Source: Acanthosoma haemorrhoidale (lineage: Eukaryota; Arthropoda; Insecta; Hemiptera; Acanthosomatidae). Taken from it: 64,000 bases of DNA. The translations under genes and the position numbers were made by a program. Below, piece by piece: positions 1-13,100 of the stretch. The stretch's first letter is position 1; every line of letters begins with the position of its first letter. A model generated the notes under the pieces. That model made no database searches and had not been told where the DNA came from. It saw nothing but the letters and a program-made list of their open reading frames with translations. The stretch spans positions 35,975,520 to 36,039,519 of the forward strand of contig OV884012.1 in NCBI GenBank assembly GCA_930367205.1. Reading direction: 5' to 3'.

Positions 1-834
1 CTAATGCTGATAATGGATTCACAATGTACATATACATCTTCAATTCATACATTAACATAGTATTATTATTTTGTTAATAAATAAAAATAATTTATACAAA
101 AGTATTCAAATCCATTTCCAAGAACAATACATTTTACCATAAATAAATATAGATCATCTAATTGTAGCATATAAATAGAATTATTTTATTACACAAAAAA
201 ACAACCATTTAAACATTTCTCAACTAAGTTTCCTTTGTTACTTTGTTAGTCCTTACTAACCTTACTCAACATATCTAAGTAAGATGGTAAAATGTAATGT
301 AAAAGTTCTGCTTGGAGGTATTACCAAATATATTTACTTAAGATATTAAAGAACACCCCCCCCCCTTAGTCTAAGAATAATTTACAATTGACCTCAACAA
401 GAAATACTGTACTTTTTAAAGTTTGATTTCATTTATAAAATTTATATCTGTATTTAAATACAATAACAATTAAAAATGTTTAAAAAAACTGATAAAATAA
501 AACTTTTAGAATTGTCTAATTTTCTTTTTGTTAAATATTGCATTTATTCTCCAACAGAACTAAAATTTATTTTTATTGCCTTCTGAGACAAGGAAAAACT
601 GCTATTCCATGAGCAATATAGAAACTAAAATAATAAATCGTCGGTCAAAATTTGAACTTATTGATAATGCAGTCCAGTCATAACTGATTATAAATGTCAG
701 TTTTTTCTTCAGTCTTTTAAGGTATAATACATTAGTGACAAGAGTATAACATTAAATTAACCCTGAGAATTGTTTTTTTTTTTTTAATTAATAAAACTAA
801 ACTGCTTTTAATATACAATTTCTTTTTTTTTTTA
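1..834. other. 3' flank of the carrier gene, no gene seen
   Basis: AT-rich sequence downstream of the carrier stop codon, with homopolymer runs including a C run near 355-365. No coding exon or RNA gene is recognisable. An AATAAA on the minus strand overlaps the carrier stop codon (831-836), so the polyadenylation site is unclear. Confidence 0.5.
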
Positions 835-3800
835 TTAATTGTTATCTATCATTTTGTGAAGTAAATCCTTTGAGGTTTCATAAGTGAGGAAAAGAGCAGC
901 TGTTGCTGGAATAGTCCTAATTAAAGTAGGGCATAAACCATTGTAAAGAGCCCGGAAACCTAAGAAAAAAAAAATGTAATCAATACAACTGTCAGAAATT
1001 ATTAAGTAATGAAAGACCAAAATACAAAATGACAATTATTATATCATACCTTCTTTCCTGATGATCAATAAAGTGTTTGAAACGAATGAACCGTCCAAAC
1101 TGCTGACCTGTATCCGCGACTTGACTAGGTCTGCTGGAAATATAACGGTCCATAGTGCTACTCCACCTGCAGCTCCAGCTACCATTGTACCTAATGCTCC
1201 TATTAATATTAAAATATTTTCTCAGTTTTGATTCAACAAATTAATAAATAAAATATAAATCTCACATTCAATTTTTTCATCCCAACTACTAGTTCTTAAA
1301 AGTTTTTTTTAATTGAAATTATAAATAGTATTAGCGTCTAGTTAGCCAAAAACTTTGATTAACCAATTATAGAGGAACTCACCAGACAGACCTCAGTCGT
1401 GTTAGAAAAGAAGTGAACTGTGATAGGAAATTTGACTTGATAAACAACAATTCAGCTTTTCTTAAGTAGGACACATTTAAAATCCTAAGGCTTTCTGGAA
1501 AACTGGAACTGGAACTGGAAAGGTGATTAGTAACTGAAGTGACCCAACCACCCACATTCTGAGAATCATGATATTTGGAGCATTTGTTTGAATAGAACGA
1601 GGTTTCAGATTTTTAATATTTATTCCCTGTTTGGGAGATATGATAAAGTTGATGGCTTCATTATTTAATTATGGAAAATAAAAAAAAATTATTTTATTTA
1701 GTTACAATTAATATATTACAAATGAGTGTTATAAGAAAATGCATACAATTTATTTAACACTATTCTACAGGATCAGCTTATAAAATAAACATTTATCAAC
1801 TAAATACAAATGTTATATGTTCAATTCCTGACATGGGGAAGGTAGTGCACAATTGTTAAATAACATTAAGGAACTGAGGCCAGGAAGGCAGGATGCAAGC
1901 CATAAACCACTCTTTTGATGTAGGCCGAAGGATGTACCGAACCCCATCTGTTGGAGTAAGTGTGGTCCAAAGTGCAAGATGGTGTCGAAAAGGCATGCAC
2001 GGTCACAAAGGGTTCGTAAAGAAAAAAGCTTCTGTTGAAAAGGAGTAGATTCAGTCCATGATGAGAACATGTATACTTTGGGATGAGAATTTTCTGGAAT
2101 CAGTCGGGGACACTCGATTAGTCATAGGGCTGGGGGATCCACCGGAGCGGCAATTCTTGGGTACTGGTTGAGACAATACCTTTTTTCTTTGACCTCTTGG
2201 CTTTGAGGTTGCTTCTACATCAGATTTACACTAGTAAGATTTAAGATTTATTTGTAGCAAGTAAAATATATGTAATAAGTTTATCATTTTGAGTTAATAG
2301 TAAAATGAGTCATTTCTCTTGAAAACATTTTAACCTTTTGTTATTTTTGGTGAATAAAACATTTTGTCTAGTAAATTCTATTTTACCATTGAATTCCTTC
2401 CATTTTGATCACCACATTAATTTATTAAGGTAAATTACTTTGGGTTTAGATTCCATTGGGGCCAACAGTAAGTAAATTGAATATTTGAATGAGGTATAAT
2501 TTTGTACAACTTTACGCTGAAGATTTGAGGAATCTAATCTGTCAGTAGCTGAATAGCTAGATGAATCTCTAAAACTTAAATATTCTAATTACTTAACTAG
2601 AACCACAACATGGTGTTCGTGGGTAAGTCAGGTGAATAGAAAACGGGTATAGGTATCCTTAGAAAAGATACAATTGCCAAGAGTTTTATGTATGCGGATA
2701 CAGTTGTGTATTGAAACAGATTCATTCTCTGTCCACCGAATGTAGCATATATATATATAAATTGATGTTACATTCTTACACTACTCTCTCAATGTTTCTT
2801 AATGTTTTTATTACAGAATAATTACGGTACCTTATACCACAGATATTTGTGGATGGGGGAGGGAAATCCTGGACCTCTTCTTATTCACCAACATCTGTCA
2901 TCATTGGCTAATTAAGAAAAAAAAATAGCATCTGGGTTTAGGTGTCTCACAATTAGTTGTCATATATGTTGACTAATCACAGCCAAGTCCAATATGACTG
3001 GCGAGCAACTGAACTTGGCTTTTCCTTCCCGTTCTTTATAAGGAAAAACAGAACTTTGTCTGTAAACGGGGAACACATTAGATAATCAAAACATTGGCTT
3101 CTTTGTGCCATAGCTGGGCAGTCTTATCTTAGTGGGAACAAATAAACCCAAATAAGGTTTTCACTTTAACATACAAATCTTTTATTTTAACTTTAAACAC
3201 ACCACACTCGGATTTAGAGCAGCCAGGAGGGATGAACAGTGACCGCACTCCTTCATATGCACCAAAAAATACAAAATATCCAGGCATCTCTCGGGCTACA
3301 GTCGAACCAAGCCCTCGGAACATTCCTCGCATCCCTTCTCTTCGTAAGATTTCTTTGGTTAAAGAATATGGTGTAACTTTAGGCTGAAATAAAAAGAATA
3401 TTAAAATTAAATAAAGAGTCAGGAAGGAATCTTGTGTCACAAATGAGAGTTTTCCTGGTAATGATAAACATAGTACTTATTTCATATATAAAATATATGT
3501 ACATCATATATGACTAACTTATTATTACCAGCAATAACCTGTATTAGTAAACTACTGAACTGATTTTAATTAAAAATAAAGAGATTGACTAATGGAAATT
3601 CAATTTAAACATAAATGGCCTTTCTTTCAATATTTCACAATAGGACATATGTCAATGAGTATAATATAACCTTCTTAATTTTAAAATTGAGATAATTTGC
3701 GTAGTTATGAGAAACTACATTTACTTATATTTGTAGAAATTTATTAGCAAAAGTAAACTGATTTCAACTTAAGACTAATCATCATTAACTTAAAGACATA

Positions 3801-6304
3801 AAGAAAATATGTATAGAGATCCACAGAGACTGTATTTAGTAGTTTAAGACTTGATAACAGGATATTGTTTATTACTATTTAGTAATTACCATAACAAACT
3901 TTAGTCAATCGCTTCCAAAAATAAGTATCAAATTTTTTCTGTAGTACACACAATTTTTTTAGGTTACTGTGTCATCTTATGTGAATGCCTTGTTGAAAAT
4001 AATTAGAACCCACTAGCAAAATTTGCTGCCATCTCCACGGAATACAACCTTGTGAACTTTCAATTTTAAGAAACTAGGCAATCCCAAGTATTTCGTATTA
4101 TAAATAAATAAGTGAGCACTTATGAAATTTTATTACATATTGCAAAAAATACCTGATTTTTCCTTTTGTCTAATGCAGTCAACTGTAATTCTCTAGCTGC
4201 TTGCATTTGTACTTTTATTAATTCAGTTGGGCACAAAGTGAATGAAGAAAAAAATGCAGCAAGAAAACCAGCAGTGGCGTTGCTCATTGTGGATAAATCG
4301 TCAACTTTCTAAAAATAAATTTACTTTCATTACATTTTGAAGCCAATTTTATAAGTAGCTTATAAATGCTCTAATAAAAATACTGTATTTTAATTTATTT
4401 ATGTTATAATATAAAGAAGTTATTCATTTGGATTTATTGAATTTATTTTTTATTTGGAATGTTTACTGCACCATAATGTTGGATATACATTTTCGGTAGA
4501 ATTTCCTTCAATATTTGACTTATGTGTATTTGGAACACATCTAGTAGGGATAATTATATTTTAAAATCAATTTTGATTTTAGTGTGATTGTAAATTAATG
4601 CAGAACAAAATAAAGTCAGCAGATTAAAAAGGGGTCTCGACTTTTGGTTAAATAAACATGTTTCATGTAGGAATGAATAGATGGAGCTTATCTCAAACTA
4701 TACAAAAAAGATAGAAAATCTGAAATTTGGTGATCGTGACAGAATCGGGAGTATTCATGCCCTAGGAAGGCCACAGTGAAAGTCGATTGTTAGGCAAGGG
4801 TAGCAGTCAGCTGAAGAGACGAGAGTTCATGAAGACTTGCTTGGCCAAATATGAACATGCAGTGTTCATTTCATTTATATTAATACTGTATTACTACATA
4901 CAATGCAAGAAGACATGTTGAGATTTCATAGATAAGTATTTAGTGAATTCAGTTTTAGTTTAAGTTACTTTCATTTATATAGATTGTTTTAATTATATGA
5001 TTTTCTACTACTATATAAGGAAAATATTTCCCGGTCCATTTTTCTTAAACACATGTCATTTTAATATGATTGAATAGGGTTAAATGATCCAATAATGAAA
5101 TTTAAACCATAAAGCAAAAATAATAACTTAGGCTCATCCAACCAGACCAAAAAATTATGCTCGAGTCTGAATATCAACCTATACTAATAAAATAAAACCA
5201 AAAACAGCAGTACATAAATATGATGCATTTTTTATTTAGTAGTAAAATCCTCTATTAATGTTAATAAAAACTTGCATCCACTGTATTATATTTATTTTGA
5301 TTTCTCTTTTATAACAACCTTGTGTCTTATTGAAGGAGTGTAAACCAGCAGAGATAGACCTAATAAGTCAAGGAAAATAACAGTAGTTATAAAGCATGTT
5401 GAGGAGGAATGCATCCTTTGTATCAAACAATATGGTTTTTGAGTTTGATAACTGTTCTTCCAAACGAATTTGTATCTTGGAAGTTAAAAAAAAGTGTTAG
5501 TCCAGTTGAAAGTTTCAAACTTATAGTGAAGAGAAACTTTTAAATTGGATAGAAAGTTTTGAACAAAGAACTTAGCAATAAAAATCTAAAGCAAAACATA
5601 TGAGCCAATTATTTTCAAATTGGCCTAAGTCAATTTTTCAAAAAAATCAATCGAACCATTTAAATAATTACAATTCTACATAATAGTTTAATTTTGAAAG
5701 AAGAGAAAGTGGGATTGAGAAGGTTGGATCTAAGTGGAACATGATGCAAGGCCTCCCTCAGAAGAGGTGGGACACCAAGGAAAAGTTATCATAGGATAAT
5801 CCAAGGGGATGCGATCAGAACTGGGGAATATAGAGCAGTTCAGATTCTCAGTAGGGAAAGATTGGCGGTGATGCTTTAAGACCTTTGCTCTAAGTATGGT
5901 AGCTGCAGGAGATATACTGAAAAACTTCATTAACTATTATCATTGTATAAAAACATTAAAGCAGAACTAGACTTACCAAATCTACTTCTAGATTAATGTT
6001 TGCATAAAAATAATAGTAATCTAATTAAGGGTTAGTATTATATAATGTAATTTTCTAACCGGAGTGTCATTAAGAAATGCAATTAATTTTTGGCAACCTC
6101 CGTAAGCTGCAAAGAGCACAGAATTTTCGGCAACACTGGCAATGAGGGCAGGAACTGTACCAGCGTACAGACCTCGCCTTACTCCTTCTGTATAAAAAGT
6201 TTGTTTGAAGCAGTCCCATGCACCAGAGTAGAGACTAGGAAAAGTTTGTAGTTTGACTTTTACTGTATCCAAGGGTTGACCAAGGTAAACAACTGACATT
6301 CCTC
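835..6304 (-). CDS. SLC25A15: Mitochondrial ornithine/basic amino acid carrier, SLC25 family (5' incomplete)
   Basis: Five minus-strand exons, in transcript order: 6060-6304, 4153-4308, 3203-3383, 1050-1199 and 835-959 (TAA at 835-837). All have GT-AG junctions and continuous phase, giving 284 residues. Mitochondrial carriers are six-helix exchangers of the inner membrane. The three-fold repeat shows as GQPLDTVKVK (repeat 1), CPTELIKVQMQ (repeat 2) and FPADLVKSRIQV (repeat 3), each followed by a helical pair. The CPTEL motif, the QTFP after repeat 1 and the AENSVLF stretch match the ornithine transporter branch rather than the carnitine carrier branch, whose second motif differs. The exon at 6060 starts in mid-codon (GA completing a Gly codon), so an upstream exon encoding about 15-20 residues, including the first part of helix 1, should exist. 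I could not place it convincingly. Alternatively translation starts at the ATG two codons into this exon, which would shorten helix 1. Substrate is inferred from the family. Confidence 0.85.
1200..3202. other. Carrier intron 4, with a GC-richer patch at about 1810-2200
   Basis: Intron between carrier exons. The patch at 1810-2200 is visibly less AT-rich than its surroundings and carries an 85-codon open frame on the minus strand that I do not recognise. It may be an old repeat fragment. The remainder shows no feature. Confidence 0.35.
4309..6059. other. Carrier intron 2, no gene recognised
   Basis: Mostly AT-rich. A GC-richer patch at 5700-5930 holds a 66-codon minus-strand open frame with no recognisable domain. 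It has the look of a decayed repeat, but I cannot name a family. Confidence 0.35.
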
Positions 6305-7280
6305 CTATAAAAGAATTTTTTTAATAGGAACAAAAAAGGTACAACTTATATTAGTATCATTTAAATTCATAGAAATTAGGAAATCGTAAATAATTTTAAG
6401 CTATAACTACTTTTAGCATAAGCATCACTTCTAAAGCAAGAATCAAGAATGCATCCATGTTATTACGTATCATGGTTTGTAATACTGATTAGACACATAT
6501 TATTTAAAGTATATATAAGTTTCTATTTATATTATTATGAAATATTTAAATAGCCAGAAGTATGCCCTAAAATCCATACCCTGAGATCATCTTAAATGAA
6601 GCTTATAAAATAAACTATTGTTCATAGTAAACTCTTTATAAATATCCTTTTACTCCTCCGGAATAAGCAAGTAAAATTGTAATAAAGATAGATAATCTTT
6701 ATAACCCATAATTTTCAGCCAAAACCATTGAAAACCCTAACTAGACACTACAGCTTGCAGAAAGTTTCATTTGCAGTTAGTAAACTTGAGTAAAATCGTA
6801 TAAATATAGCCCATGTTTCCCTTTGGACAGACTGACCTCTGGAACTACAACTATCAACATTTCTTAAAAATAGAACAGCACCATCACAGTATAAAGAGAG
6901 ACAGACTTAAACAATTAATGCATTTGTAGCGACCGCTAACTACATGAGATAAATCACCCTATACTCTATTGTAAACAAATGTAAATAACATTACCAAAAT
7001 ATAAATCATTGTAAATATGGTAAACAATAAAACATGCTGCTAGGAGCAAATTAGTTATATGAGCTGGGACACCAGCTGCCAGGGCAGGTACTAGACCCAA
7101 GTCGCCGAGAAACCTTTTCCGGCTCACGTCTCTGTCAGAGAACAAAGGAAACCAAACACTCAAACCTCATTGGGTACTATAAAAACGGTCCTTATTGGCT
7201 GCTGATGAAGCCAGCTGGGTATTTAAGACTGGCGGTTTGGGGCCAGTATATCATTCTCCTGGAAACTATAACTGGCTCGT
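6305..7280. other. Upstream of carrier exon 6060-6304, first exon not found
   Basis: The missing first carrier exon should lie here or further right. The only in-phase candidate is a weak donor (GCTG then gtgtcc) near 7068-7070. Its open frame has no ATG and it borders a repeat, so I do not accept it. Otherwise AT-rich and featureless. Confidence 0.3.
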
Positions 7281-7712
7281 GGCTGCTCTGCTTGAAACTC
7301 TGAAACTTGGCTGCTTCTTTATGAAAAACCTCTGCATCTCTTTCTCTCATCACCTCACTACGTTTTAGTCCGGCGTTGTCAGACCCCACACCTTCCTAGT
7401 GGGAATCTCTGCCTTCGTCTGACTAAATCTAGCACCTCCTTGGGAGAGACCTCTCCCTAGTGGACAACGGTTGTCGTGGCCCTGCAAACTTACCAAGCAG
7501 TGTTCCCCACGGCGATTCAGTCTTCCTCTCTCCGGTCCACACTCACCTTTGGGATCCGGACGGATTTCGCCTACCCTCAGATACTGAGTGTGAATTTGTG
7601 GTCATTCCAAGGACACACAAACTACCTACCCTATACCTCTTCTTCTGAACATAGTGCATTGTCAGGGCACATACCTATCAAAAAATGGAGTCAGATAGTA
7701 AAGCCATCATGA
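7281..7712 (+). repeat. Interspersed LTR-like repeat, copy 1
   Basis: This GC-richer block aligns at roughly 85% by eye to the reverse complement of 46602-46968. Shared landmarks are CCTCTGCATCTCT, TTGTCAGACCCCA, CTAGCACCTCCTTGG and TTTGGGATCCGGACGG. A TATA-like TATAAAAA lies about 100-150 bp upstream here (7180s), and a TATATAAG lies in the matching place of the other copy, as expected for a long terminal repeat promoter. No coding capacity is seen. Family and ends are unresolved. Confidence 0.55.
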
Positions 7713-9112
7713 ATCGATTGTCCATGTTATAAACTCAATCGACCCTCACTTCGTCATCAGGGCTAGGGTAACTAGGCACCCTCTTCGTGACGACCAGACA
7801 GCATTCTTTACTAAAACCTCTTCTAATTTAATAAACATACGGATCTAAATCGGAGACCTCAACAACTTCAGCTATTGTTACTTCAAACTCAAAGCACAAA
7901 ACTAAACACCACCATCACTGCAAGGTTTATTTAACTGAACCGAACGGAATCGTGTCAGCTCTCCATTACTGTATACAATTGTCAATAGATAATTTGGTAA
8001 TTGTGTCAGATTCATTTAGTGCATTCAAGGGACTAGGCTACATTTATTCAAACTTCGGATGTTGAAAGAAACAAAATTAACATTGGCAGAAATAAATAAC
8101 ACAGTCCATTTCATATGGGCACACACACACATATAGGCATTACGGGAAAATAATGGCTAATGAGCGTCCAGGCAAGCATTATCACTCCCAGTACGAAGTA
8201 TAACTGTGCTTCCTTCATCACAACTTCCATGCCAAACAACAACAGTCAACGAGGGAACTAGACAGAGCGTGTTAGCTCAGTGTTAGATTTGGACTTTTCC
8301 ATATGTAAACATTGGTATATATTATACAAATGTTTCTTAGCACACATAGAGCAGACTATAGCACTCCATAGATTTCAAGAAACATTTTAGGACAAATTGT
8401 AATAAAATTTGTTTAGTAGTTTTAAATTTATTAACTTGTAAACACCACCCATTAGATTTTATATGAAATAGTACAGATGATTTCAAAATTAGTATGAGTA
8501 TTTCTATGAAGTTCATTCTGATGAAAAATCTATAGAATCATAAGTCTACAAATTAAAAGCAAAAATGACATACATATCTAATACATCACATGTTGTAACA
8601 TACAAAAATTAATTTTTAGAATACCTGGGCAACCATGTTTAGTAATTCTAAAAGCTAATTAATAGAATATTTTAACATTTTACAACTAATAACTTATAGT
8701 GTGGTGTTACTGTGGTTAATGCATAACTAGATTTAAGTGATCAATGCTAATATTATGTATAACAAATCTATAATTTCCTTTGCAGCAAAATCTGGACCAT
8801 GTGCTCAGTGTTTACATAAGTAGAATATTGATCAAATCCTTACTGCTCTAGTAAATCCATATAACATAAATGACAGGTGAATTTTAGGTAACTTTAGAGG
8901 CACAAAAAATTTAAATTAGCCATAGAAGCACATGATAAACCTATAGCACAATGCTATTTATTCTCCTACAAAATGAACTTAATAGCTAATAATACAGAGT
9001 TCATTGTTAGCCACGAGTATACAAATGAGTTTGTTGGAAGATTGGCTCGTGTTGATAAAAAAGACTTGTTAGTAGTTTATTCACGGTTCAACATGGATTA
9101 TTTATCGACAAG
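7713..9112. other. Intergenic DNA, nothing recognised
   Basis: AT-rich sequence with a short CA run near 8120. A 62-codon plus-strand open frame at 8973-9161 runs into the inverted repeat that follows and has no recognisable domain. Confidence 0.4.
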
Positions 9113-9257
9113 GTTTCAACATACTATGTATGTCTGTATCAGGTTCTTGTGTGAGAAGTAGGTTTGTGTACATTGTTTATATCCACAACTGATCCTGTCA
9201 TTTAGAATGTTCTTCTCACACAAGGGCCTCATGCTGACACACATAGTATGTTAAAAC
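9113..9257. repeat. Inverted repeat with 46-nt arms
   Basis: Arm 9113-9158 pairs with arm 9212-9257 across a 53-nt loop. The arms share ACATACTATGT at the base and CTTGTGTGAGAAG at the loop side, with about 39 of 46 positions matching. The length suits a foldback/MITE remnant. A hairpin RNA is possible but nothing else supports one. Confidence 0.6.
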
Positions 9258-9941
9258 ACTTCATGAACAGCTGTCAATTATTTTTTCATCATTCCAAGAT
9301 GATCTTTCAACAAACTCTTCGACTAATTAATAAACCTAGACAAGTAAGGCATAGTAATTATGTAATTTGGAGATTTGTATTAACAGCCATAATTTACCTA
9401 AAGAACCACTAATAAAATCTATAGTCCCATCCAGCCAATTTGTTTTGGTTTCCTGAATTTCCATCTTTGTAAACAATTTCTTAAATTGCCCGCTACACTT
9501 TTACGTAATTATAATTATACACCCTTCATGTTCAGCTATACATAATATAATGATGAGATAATATGAAGACAAATTTAAAAAATGCAGCTTGTCCTTATCA
9601 GTTTGTTATCAGCATTAGTTCCGGTCTTTACATCAGACCTACTTCTCAGAGATAAAATATCGAGTGACAACAGACATACACTACAGGCAAGAATTTATGA
9701 CAGAGAAGATGATTAATGCTTTTTTTTTTAGTAGCATTAGCATACCTCGAAATGAGCACCCGCGAAATTTAAAATTAGATGTATACTATGCGGTAATTAA
9801 TACTGGCAAGTAACATTCTATATAAAATTAGATGATATTTTTAAATAAATAATTAAAACAAATTCTTTTAATTTCGTAACTACTTAAGTACATGAATTAC
9901 ATCTACATTTGCAGACTATCTTCTTCACGTTTGTACATCGT

Positions 9942-9957
9942 TATCGATTAATCGATA
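9942..9957. promoter_or_regulatory. Perfect 16-bp DRE-like palindrome upstream of ATG2
   Basis: TATCGATTAATCGATA equals its own reverse complement and contains two overlapping near-matches to TATCGATA, the DRE core bound by DREF in insects at housekeeping promoters. It lies 187 bp before the ATG2 start codon and between ATG2 and the divergent carrier gene. The promoter role is inferred from position and motif only. Confidence 0.4.
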
Positions 9958-10143
9958 TGTTTTTTTCAAAACATCAAAATAACAACAACGCTGTTCTCCA
10001 GAATCGTCCACAAACATTGGAAGAACAAAGAACACTTCTTCATTACCATAGGTAAATACTTCCCACTTCATTATTTAAAAGATAATGTGCAGCTCTAGGA
10101 TTCTGTCTATTTGATATTGTGCTGTTCTCAATTGTATGAAAAT

Positions 10144-13100
10144 ATGGCCTGGTACAATAATATATTCACTTCTGATGTGATTAAAAAGAGAATATGCAGG
10201 TACTTATTAAAAAGATATTTGGGCCAGTTTTTGGAAGAAAATGGAAAGCTAACTCTAGATCAACTTTCAGTCAATATATTTGGTGGAACTGGTTCAGTGT
10301 CTAATATTAATTTGGATGTTAAGGCTCTTAATGAACTTGTTGAGAAAAGAAATTTACCTATTGAGTTTGTGGACGGATTCGCTGCACAAATATCAATCAC
10401 ATTCCCTTGGACAAATCTCTTCAAAGATTCAATTTTTATTGAAGTGTCTGGAATGCAGATAACTATTCAGCCAAGACAAAGAGTGGACAGTGGTGAATCA
10501 ATGCTCGAGTCCATGTGGGGTTCTGTGGCAAGTAGTATTCAACTGGCTACTGAATGTTTAAATGAAAGTTCCACTCTTGAAGATGAAAAATTTGAAACTG
10601 CAAGTGTGATGGATGGACTTGAAACATTTGGTCAGGCTATTGAGTCCATATTAAATCGGGTCAAGATAAGATTTAAAGACACCACATTACGTTTAGAACA
10701 TTTGCCAAAAGAGGGCAAAAATGGAATTGCTGTAGAAATTAGAGCCAAAAGGATAGAATTTTGTGATGAGACTAGCTGTGATGATACTAATGATGGGGAT
10801 GATAAATTGCCAATGTTCTCTGTTAAAAAATTACATTGTGAAGGAATTAGTTTTTACACAGATGAGTTTCCAGCTGAAAGTCGAACCTTTTCTCATTCTT
10901 TTGTAGCTGAAGATGGTGATTCTGTAAGTTCTAATGTAGACGAAAATGAATCGGAACCAATTTTAATTGGTAAATTGATAGGTGCTCAAGAAATCAGATT
11001 AAAAACTAAAAAGTTAGATAGCTGCACTATTGGGCCAATGTTTGATTTGGAATTGGTTTTGGGATCATTGATGATATTTATTTCTCCAAGACAACTTCAC
11101 TTATTAGTAGAATTAGCTCATAGTTTAAGTGCACCTCACACCCAGGATAATAGTAATGTGGTAAACAATAAATGTATTGACAAATTATTAACTTCGCAGG
11201 ATTATAGAAACATAGAACAAGATTTATACGATAATTTCAATGTGCAAGGATGTGGCAACAACTTAAATTCACTTTTGACTAAGGGCTGGAGTTCTACGAA
11301 TGCTGATGAAAGTACTGATAAGTTTTTACCCTGTGGTACTTCATGGTCTATGTCAACTAGCTTAACTTCGAACAGTACTGATTTTCAGTCTTTGGCATCT
11401 GGCCCAACCACTAAAGCTGGTATGCATAGTAAAGGTAATTCTAATGATTTTGATGTAGAAACTACAGTTTGTTGTTTTAGGCTGACAAGTTTAGGAATGA
11501 TAATTCTTCATGAAAATATTTTAACTTTTGGTGTTGATACGTTTACTCTAACCCCGTCATCTATTTCAACTATGAATAATTTATCCACTAAATTTTTTGA
11601 AGAGTTGGGAAAACTTGAATCAAGTGATCATGAAATATTCAAAACATTGTTTATAAATGATTGTTTTCATGATCATTTACGAATAATTGCGGGTTCTATT
11701 GTGATAGATGGAAATGAAAAAGGAGACTCGTTAAATAGATCTTGTGGAACAACTATTACTATGGCTAGTATTGAATTATTGGAATGCCTTTTTGAACCCA
11801 ATTCTCAAGATCCAGTGTATGTTGAATTATTAAAATTCATGAAAATTTCACAAAACTCCACTATTAAACCCCATTTTCCATTATATAACCAGCCTGATTT
11901 GAAAATATCTATTGTTCAAAATACAATGACAAGACCGTCCAATACTTCAACAGAAACTGAGGTGCAATTCTCATTAGAGCAGTGTTGGTGTGAAATTGAC
12001 TTATCGCTTTATGACAGGTTATCTTCATTATTTTGTCGCCAGATTATATGTCACACTAATTACCCAACAAATGATTTTTTAACGAATACACCTTTTTATG
12101 AAGCCTTTGATAACACAACATTAACGAATAAGCGCATTGATTTGAAGGTTCATTGCCCTTTTTTTGTTCTAAAATTTAGGTTTCCTATACCTGATTTACG
12201 CCCTGATATCGATAAAGGCAGAAATCCTTGGTGGAAAAGATTGATACGAAAAGATATTTTGTATGTTAATCTGGTCAAAGCTACATTTGAAACTGAATTT
12301 AATTTTGAAGGATCTTTTGTAGATTATAATTTGGTGTGTGATCGTATATCATTACTTTTCCAAGAAGGGGATTCAGATATACCTGTTCCGTTTGCATATT
12401 CTGCACCAAAAAATGATAACGACGACTTGCAACAAGATGTTGAATTTCCAAGATTGTCCGTAACACTCAATTCACCGAAACCTATTGATGATATGGAAGG
12501 CAGTGGAGAGAAAGATGATTCAAAGGGGCTAACTTGTTCGTTTATGGAAACCCCGGCTCAAGAACCGACACCTTTTAAAACAAAAGGATTTGTATATAAT
12601 AGTAATTCATCAGGGCATCCTTGCTCTGAATATGAAAAAGTAATCCTACCAGCATCTAAAGAAAAGTTAAATGAATTTATAAATGATACTTTGGAAAATT
12701 CTAAAATCAAAATCGATGTGGTATTACCATACCTTCATGTTGATTTCTCTTCAAAACATCTTTTTGAAGTATTATATAATAGATTCAGTTCAGATGTTTC
12801 ATTGTGGCAGTCGTCAGTTTCCAAAAAAACTCATGTGAATCTAAATTCAGATGCTGATATTTTCCCCACTGGCTTAAAATCTAAAACAACATTCTCATTA
12901 TGTAGATCTGGGCTTCACTTAGGAGAGGTTGATTTTGAAGATGAAGTTTCGGATTTGTTTGATCACAGGGCAATTTGTGAAGATAACACTCAAAGCAACC
13001 TAGCATTTCAAATACAAATCAACAAAGGATTTCTTAATATTTGTCCAAATCTAAAAGAACAGTCTGGTAATATTGTTCTTGATAAACATGGACAACTTCA

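Noticed and set aside
5962..5990. Minimal 11-nt exon between an AG and a strong GT on the minus strand
   Set aside because: The carrier exons on either side already join in frame, and an 11-nt insert would break it.
6966..7163. Possible first exon of the carrier (ending ALAAG before a weak gt)
   Set aside because: It fits the phase and resembles helix 1 loosely, but the frame has no ATG, the donor is poor and the segment borders a repeat.
8621..8650. Minus-strand ATG followed by a strong donor (CAG|GTATTC)
   Set aside because: The length from the ATG does not give the phase needed to join the carrier exon at 6060-6304.
10051..10098. Possible 48-nt 5' UTR intron before the ATG2 start
   Set aside because: The donor-like GTAAAT and acceptor-like CTCTAG exist, but the intron would be at the lower size limit and nothing else supports it.
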